A program made the translations under genes and the position numbers. Below are positions 8,573 to 9,323 of a DNA stretch of 9,323 bases, piece by piece; the stretch's first letter is position 1; each line of letters opens with the position of its first letter. The notes under the pieces are model-generated. The model did no database searches and had not been told where the DNA came from. It saw only the letters and a program-made list of their open reading frames with translations. The DNA is from Rhodospirillaceae bacterium (lineage in GTDB: Bacteria > Pseudomonadota > Alphaproteobacteria > Rhodospirillales_A > Casp-alpha2), in NCBI GenBank assembly GCA_003488105.1, contig DNMS01000424.1:1-9323 (forward strand), read 5' to 3'.

Positions 8573-9253
8573 TCAATCAGCGGCGTCTGTGGCCGCGGGC
8601 CGTTCGGGTTCGACGTCGGGCTGCGCGTCCGGCTTGGCGGTCATGGGCAGTTCGGCCTGTGGGCTTTCCGGCTGAGGCTCCGGCGCCTTGCGGCGGCGAG
8701 CACGGGGTGCGCGGGCGGGTTTCGCCGCCGGTGCATCCGCATCATCCGCAGTTTCAGCCGTGTTGCCGGAACCGTTTCGACCATTGTCGCGGCTATCACG
8801 CTCGTCACGGTTATCCCCGTCATTCGCCTGCGGCCGATTGGTGTGGATGACCTCTGCGTCGGCGTCGTCCTGATCGCCGTCGTTGTCCATGTCGTCGTCG
8901 TAATCGCCGCCCATGTTATCTTCGGGCCCGCCTTCGGCACCGCCAGGAGTTTGACGGGCACCGCCGTCGGGACGTCCCCGGTTCTGGCCGTTGCGGTCGG
9001 CGTTACGCTGTTCATCCGTGTTCAGCAGGCGGAAATAATGTTCCGCGAACTGAAAGTAGGATTCAGCCATGATCCGGTCACCGGCGGAGGAAGCATCCCG
9101 CGCCAGGAGCAGATATTTATCGAGAACCTGCTGGGCCGAGCCGCGGACTTTAACGCCGGGGCCGTTGCTTTCGAAGGTTTGATTGCGAACGTTGCCGTGA
9201 CGCTTGTTGCCACCGCGGCCGCGCGACCGTCTGTTATTGGAGTTCTTGTTCAT
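8573..9253 (-). CDS. DUF4167 family protein
   Basis: The protein has 226 residues. The N-terminus is strongly basic (RRSRGRGGNKRHGN). The DUF4167 core runs to about residue 80, with GPGVKVRGSAQQVLDKYL, then DASSAGDRIMAESYFQFAEHYFRLL. This core is conserved and almost confined to alphaproteobacteria; its function is not established. After it comes a long low-complexity, probably disordered part: an acidic run (about 115-135, rich in Asp), a second basic patch (PRARRRKAP) and a Pro/Glu/Ala tail. The basic start suggests nucleic-acid or ribosome contact, but this is inference. ATG at 9253 is preceded by AAGGA at a short distance. In many alphaproteobacteria the family is encoded beside prmC and clpB, as partly seen here. 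Confidence 0.85.
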   Translation of the reverse strand: MNKNSNNRRSRGRGGNKRHGNVRNQTFESNGPGVKVRGSAQQVLDKYLLLARDASSAGDRIMAESYFQFAEHYFRLLNTDEQRNADRNGQNRGRPDGGARQTPGGAEGGPEDNMGGDYDDDMDNDGDQDDADAEVIHTNRPQANDGDNRDERDSRDNGRNGSGNTAETADDADAPAAKPARAPRARRRKAPEPQPESPQAELPMTAKPDAQPDVEPERPAATDAAD

Positions 9254-9323
9254 TTTCCTTGCAACACTGCTGTTAGCGGGCTGCTGGGTACGCTTCCCCT
9301 ATCGGCCGGCCAAATTAAGGACC
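9254..9323 (-). other. Upstream region of the DUF4167 gene, cut by the window edge
   Basis: These 70 bases hold the ribosome binding site (AAGGA) but no clear promoter hexamers. On the minus strand the edge reads GGTCCTTAA, which could be the last codons and stop of an upstream gene such as prmC, but too little is present to say. Confidence 0.3.

Overview
The window looks like an ordinary, high-GC alphaproteobacterial chromosome segment, most likely from the Rhodospirillales or a relative. Three gene families point there: a DUF4167 protein next to clpB, a FlaF protein paired with a short alphaproteobacterial-type flagellin, and high-GC coding throughout. I see no transposase, integrase, phage gene, CRISPR array, toxin-antitoxin pair or defence gene, and no clear undescribed multi-gene system. 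The interest lies in control regions and in gene order.

Layout. Positions 1-540 hold no gene I can support. They carry a near-consensus outward-facing promoter at the left edge (minus strand, typical of a stable RNA gene lying outside), an AT-rich island with stacked inverted repeats, and a hairpin/repeat-rich stretch before the first gene. On the plus strand come a membrane-anchored M23 cell-wall endopeptidase (541-1956) and a YbfF/ABHD11-type esterase (1997-2782), probably one operon. A 103-base convergent gap with hairpins follows.

The minus strand then carries, in transcription order, clpB (7521-4927), a zinc-ribbon SAM methyltransferase (4927-4181), a short flagellin (4102-3266) and flaF (3266-2886). 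The clpB/methyltransferase and flagellin/flaF junctions are both TGATG stop/start overlaps, so each pair is probably translationally coupled. The flagellin has its own 78-base leader with a good CRP/FNR-type site. clpB has a heat-shock (sigma-32-like) promoter and a leader hairpin that includes its start codon.

A MOSC-domain gene (7761-8525, plus) diverges from clpB across a 239-base region with two operator-like dyads. It ends convergently against a DUF4167 gene (9253-8573, minus) with a perfect 8-bp hairpin between them. From general knowledge, prfA-prmC-DUF4167-clpB is a common alphaproteobacterial block; here the MOSC gene sits inside it on the opposite strand. The genes cover cell-wall remodelling, protein disaggregation after stress and motility, and show no single shared pathway.
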